Both the position numbers and the translations under genes were made by a program. DNA of 7,729 bases from Alphaproteobacteria bacterium MarineAlpha3_Bin3. GTDB taxonomy: Bacteria; Pseudomonadota; Alphaproteobacteria; Rhodospirillales; Casp-alpha2. Under the pieces are notes generated by a model that worked only from the letters and a program-made list of their open reading frames with translations, did not search any database and was not told the DNA's origin. The stretch's first letter is position 1. Every line of letters begins with the position of its first letter. The DNA is taken from NCBI GenBank assembly GCA_002938075.1, contig PTLK01000084.1:1-7729 (forward strand). The letters run 5' to 3'. Positions 5,306-7,729 of this stretch are shown in pieces.

Positions 5306-6103
5306 ATGCCGGAACAAACGATTTTCAGCCTTTCGGCCATTGTCGCCCTGGTGCCGTCGTCGCTTTTGCCGCTGCGCAAGGACCACAGCCGCGACATGAT
5401 CTTTTGGCTGGTCCTGGTGGTGGCCGTGGCGGGGCCGGTCAACTGGGTCCTCGCCTCCATGGCCGGGGCTTGGCGGACCGACTTGTCGACGACCCTGTGG
5501 GTGACGGTCGCCGCGACGATGGCGATTTTCGCCTTCATCACCATCCTGACGCGGGAAACCTGGCGGCTGACGCCGCTGATTTCCGCCTACATGGTGGTGT
5601 TGGGGATTTTAGCTGCTGTCTGGAGCCAGGCGCCGCACAAGCCTTTAGCTGCCGCCTCGGGCGGGTGGATCGGCGTCCATATCAGCGTTTCGGTGGCCAC
5701 CTATGCCCTGGTCACCATCGCCGCCGTCGCCGCGCTGGCGGCGTTCCTTCAGGAACGGGCCCTAAAACGAAAACGGCCGACGGCCTTGACCCGGCTCTTG
5801 CCTTCCGTCGCCGATTGCGAATGGCTGCTGGTGCGCCTGCTGGTGCTCGGCGAAATCGTCCTCGCCATGGGTCTGGTCTCGGGAATGGCGCTGCAGTACG
5901 GTGAAACGGGGACGCTATTAGTCCTCGATCATAAAACGATTTTGACCATCACCACCTTCGTCGTTATCGGTGGCCTGCTGATCGCCCATTTCAAGACCGG
6001 GCTGCGCGGCCGCAAGGCGGCGCGGATCGTGCTCTTGGCCTATCTGCTGCTGACCCTGGGGTATCCGGGGATCAAGTTTGTTACCGACGTGATTTTGGCC
6101 TAA
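5306..6103 (+). CDS. ypjD: CcsA/YpjD-type inner membrane protein
   Basis: A 265-residue integral membrane protein of the cytochrome c assembly (CcsA-like) superfamily, closest by pattern to the YpjD group of inner membrane proteins; its precise function is not established. About eight hydrophobic segments: 4-22, 31-51, 62-81, 88-107, 121-147, 173-196, 209-228 and 238-256. Recognisable family stretches are GGWIGVHISVSVATYAL (119-135, with His125), LDHKTILTITTF (207-218) and LLTLGYPGIKF (248-258). The tryptophan-rich WWD heme-handling motif of true CcsA/CcmC is absent, which argues for YpjD rather than a heme lyase. The ATG at 5306 was chosen because GAGGA precedes it by three bases and the first membrane segment starts there; an earlier in-frame ATG at 5180 would add a basic tail translated from the tandem-repeat region. 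It ends 146 bases before dusB. Confidence 0.75.
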   Translation: MPEQTIFSLSAIVALVPSSLLPLRKDHSRDMIFWLVLVVAVAGPVNWVLASMAGAWRTDLSTTLWVTVAATMAIFAFITILTRETWRLTPLISAYMVVLGILAAVWSQAPHKPLAAASGGWIGVHISVSVATYALVTIAAVAALAAFLQERALKRKRPTALTRLLPSVADCEWLLVRLLVLGEIVLAMGLVSGMALQYGETGTLLVLDHKTILTITTFVVIGGLLIAHFKTGLRGRKAARIVLLAYLLLTLGYPGIKFVTDVILA

Positions 6104-6205
6104 AGGGCCGAAGCGTAGGCCTGCCGGGGACCTGCCAGAGGAAAATAAAGCCCGGATGCCTGCGCATTTAAGCAAATTCCCCACGTAAAACCATTGTATT
6201 TGCGG

Positions 6206-6229
6206 TAAAATTGCCTATTAAATAGGCAA
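6206..6229 (+). promoter_or_regulatory. dusB-ntrB upstream palindrome and -10-like box
   Basis: TTGCCTATTAAATAGGCAA (6211-6229) is a perfect 9-bp inverted repeat around one central base, ending 20 bases before the dusB ATG. It overlaps a good -10-like box TAAAAT (6206-6211), with no convincing -35. A second option is TTGTAT (6194-6199), a 16-base gap, then TATTAA (6216-6221) inside the palindrome. Either arrangement would let a dimeric regulator block transcription start. I cannot name the regulator; a sigma-54 GG-N10-GC site is not present here. Confidence 0.55.
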
Positions 6230-6249
6230 CTAAGCAAAGCCTCAGCCCC

Positions 6250-7236
6250 ATGTCACCCATGATTGGCACCGTCAGCCTGGATAGTCCCGTGATCCTGGCT
6301 CCTATGTCGGGGGTAACCGACATGCCGTTCCGCCGCCTGGTCAAGGGTTGCGGGGTCGGCCTCGTAGTGTCCGAGATGATCGCCTCGAAGGCCATGATTC
6401 ACGCCGCCAGGAAAACCCTGAAGATGGCCACCCATTGCGCCGAGGAACATCCGATGGCGGTGCAGTTGGCCGGCTGTGAGCCCAAGGTGGTGGCCGAGGC
6501 GGCGCGGCTCAACGAAGACCGGGGCGCGTCCCTGATCGACCTCAATCTCGGCTGTCCGGTGAAAAAGGTGACCAACGGCGACGCCGGCTCGGCGCTGATG
6601 CGCGACGAAAAGCTGGCGGCAGGCATCTTCAAGGCCGCCGTCGCCGCCGTCGGCATCCCGGTGACGGTGAAAATGCGCACCGGATGGGACGATAAAAGCC
6701 TGAACGCGCCGAAATTGGCCCGCATCGCCGAGGAATGCGGGATCCAGGCGGTATCGGTGCATGGCCGCACCCGGTGCCAGTTCTACAAAGGCAGCGCCGA
6801 TTGGTCATTCATCGGCCGGGTCAAGGAAGCGGTCTCCATCCCAGTGTTCGCCAACGGCGATATCGTCAGCCTCGAAGATGCCCAAAAGGCGTTGGCCCAG
6901 TCCGGCGCCGACGGGGTTCTGATCGGGCGCGGCGCTTACGGCAAGCCGTGGTTCCCGAACCAGGTCCGCCATTACCTCGAAACCGGCGAGCGCCTGGCCG
7001 ACCCGACGCTTTCCGAACAGCTTGCTATCATCTTTGAGCACTACGACGCCATGTTGACCCACTATGGGGTCCGGGGCGGGCTGCGCATCGCGCGCAAGCA
7101 CCTTGGCTGGTATTGCAAGGGCCTGCCGAAATCGGCCGAGTTCCGTTCCCGGGTCATGCGCGCCGCCGACCCGGAAACGGTGAAGTCCCTGTTGCGGGGG
7201 TTTTACCAGCCGATCATCGAGCGGATGGCGGCCTGA
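6250..7236 (+). CDS. dusB: tRNA-dihydrouridine synthase DusB
   Basis: A 328-residue FMN enzyme that reduces specific uridines of tRNA to dihydrouridine, using NADPH; DusB/NifR3 family. TIM-barrel and active-site marks: LAPMSGVTD (16-24), VQLAG (71-75), DLNLGCPVKKV (97-107) with catalytic Cys102, KMRTGW (141-146), VHGRTR (170-175), ANGDI (201-205) and the FMN-phosphate part LIGRGAYGKPW (224-234). The C-terminal helical domain shows ARKHLGWY (281-288). Length is typical. The first ATG at 6250 has no Shine-Dalgarno; the ATG at 6259 is an alternative that shortens it by three residues. It overlaps ntrB by TGATG, the classical nifR3-ntrBC arrangement of alphaproteobacteria, and likely shares the promoter with the palindrome. 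Confidence 0.97.
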   Translation: MSPMIGTVSLDSPVILAPMSGVTDMPFRRLVKGCGVGLVVSEMIASKAMIHAARKTLKMATHCAEEHPMAVQLAGCEPKVVAEAARLNEDRGASLIDLNLGCPVKKVTNGDAGSALMRDEKLAAGIFKAAVAAVGIPVTVKMRTGWDDKSLNAPKLARIAEECGIQAVSVHGRTRCQFYKGSADWSFIGRVKEAVSIPVFANGDIVSLEDAQKALAQSGADGVLIGRGAYGKPWFPNQVRHYLETGERLADPTLSEQLAIIFEHYDAMLTHYGVRGGLRIARKHLGWYCKGLPKSAEFRSRVMRAADPETVKSLLRGFYQPIIERMAA

Positions 7237-7729
7237 TGGCGAAACGCGTGGTCGCCCTCCGCCAGACGGCCGGCGGAACCGACGTCGCCGCCGACAGCAT
7301 CCTCAATGCCCTGGCCTCGGCGATCATCGTCGTTAACGGCGCCGGCGCCATTGTCCACGTCAATTCGGCGGCGGAGAATTTCCTGCAGGGCGGCGCCGAG
7401 CATCTGAAGGGGCGGGCGCTCTTGGAACTGCTTCCCAATGACAACCCGCTTTTTTCCCTGATCCAGCAGGTTCGCGACAGGGGCTTCGCGATATCCGAAT
7501 ACGGAGTCACCCTGGAATCGCCCCGCATCGGCAAGCATTTCGTCAACCTCCACGCCTCGCCCCTGGCCGAAGACCCGAAGTCGGTGGTGGTGACCCTGCA
7601 ACAGCGGTCCATCGCCGACAAAATCGACCGCCAACTGACCCACCGCGGCGCCGCCCGGTCGGTGACGGCGATGGCGGCGATGCTGGCCCATGAGGTCAAG
7701 AACCCGCTCTCCGGAATCCGCGGCGCGGC
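7236..7729 (+). CDS. ntrB: Nitrogen regulation sensor kinase NtrB (partial)
   Basis: N-terminal 164 residues of the histidine kinase that phosphorylates NtrC according to nitrogen status, with PII acting on it; cytoplasmic. The window ends before the ATPase domain. Visible: a PAS-type sensor domain, about 20-125, beginning SILNALASAIIVVNGAG and containing HVNSAAENFL (41-50), then a linker and the phosphoacceptor box LAHEVKNPLSGIRG (150-163), whose His152 (codon at 7689-7691) is the expected phosphorylation site. No membrane segment, as expected for NtrB rather than NtrY. The ATG shares its A with the dusB stop TGA, indicating translational coupling. The 3' end is cut by the window, not by a mutation. 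Confidence 0.93.
   Translation, partial: MAKRVVALRQTAGGTDVAADSILNALASAIIVVNGAGAIVHVNSAAENFLQGGAEHLKGRALLELLPNDNPLFSLIQQVRDRGFAISEYGVTLESPRIGKHFVNLHASPLAEDPKSVVVTLQQRSIADKIDRQLTHRGAARSVTAMAAMLAHEVKNPLSGIRGA

Noticed and set aside
3925..5904. 659-residue plus-strand frame
   Set aside because: Antisense to ispDF and out of frame with the ypjD-like gene; low-complexity Gly/Ala/Arg composition typical of a GC-rich shadow.
6194..6221. Sigma-54 promoter before dusB, expected from the ntr context
   Set aside because: No GG-N10-GC spacing: the GC at 6213-6214 has TG, not GG, at the required distance.
7203..7699. Two minus-strand frames of about 160 residues
   Set aside because: Antisense shadows of ntrB, whose PAS domain and H-box are clear on the plus strand.

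Overview
The window looks like a piece of a high-GC alphaproteobacterial chromosome, most likely Rhodospirillales-like. The evidence is a fused ispDF gene, a dusB gene overlapping ntrB, and the strong G/C third-position bias of the right two thirds. Species cannot be told from the sequence alone.

Left part (1 to about 2524): base composition is visibly less GC-rich and the gene density is low. Two minus-strand genes stand here: a small ferredoxin (252-440) and a flavin-containing monooxygenase (762-2132). Each is bracketed by copies of a palindromic repeat built on GTCCGC/GCGGAC. A simple form lies at 199-228 and 585-611 around the ferredoxin, and a composite 74-bp form lies at 631-704 and 2171-2244 around the monooxygenase. 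This part ends at 2484-2524 with the 3' half of a proline-type tRNA gene, including CCA, whose 5' half is missing. That is the usual footprint of an integrative element inserted at a tRNA 3' end, so I read the left part as probable acquired DNA and 2524 as its likely boundary. No integrase is in the window.

Middle (2525-3494): a gene-poor stretch with a strong GC hairpin (2603-2627) and an AT-rich nested inverted-repeat region (2742-2825) is followed by a two-gene minus-strand unit: a 96-residue winged-helix-like protein of unknown function and a STAS-domain anti-sigma-factor-antagonist-like protein.

Right part (3495-7729): ordinary core genes. cutA (+) converges on ispDF (-) with only 7 bases between them. 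ispDF diverges from a CcsA/YpjD-type membrane protein gene across a 205-bp gap holding short tandem repeats. Then come dusB (tRNA dihydrouridine synthase) and ntrB (nitrogen-regulation sensor kinase, cut off by the window end), coupled by a TGATG overlap. A perfect 19-bp palindrome sits just before dusB and is the best operator candidate in the window.

I do not see a clear new multi-gene system. The most useful observations are the probable island boundary at the tRNA remnant, the paired repeats around the two accessory genes, the ferredoxin lacking one canonical cluster cysteine, and the dusB-upstream palindrome.
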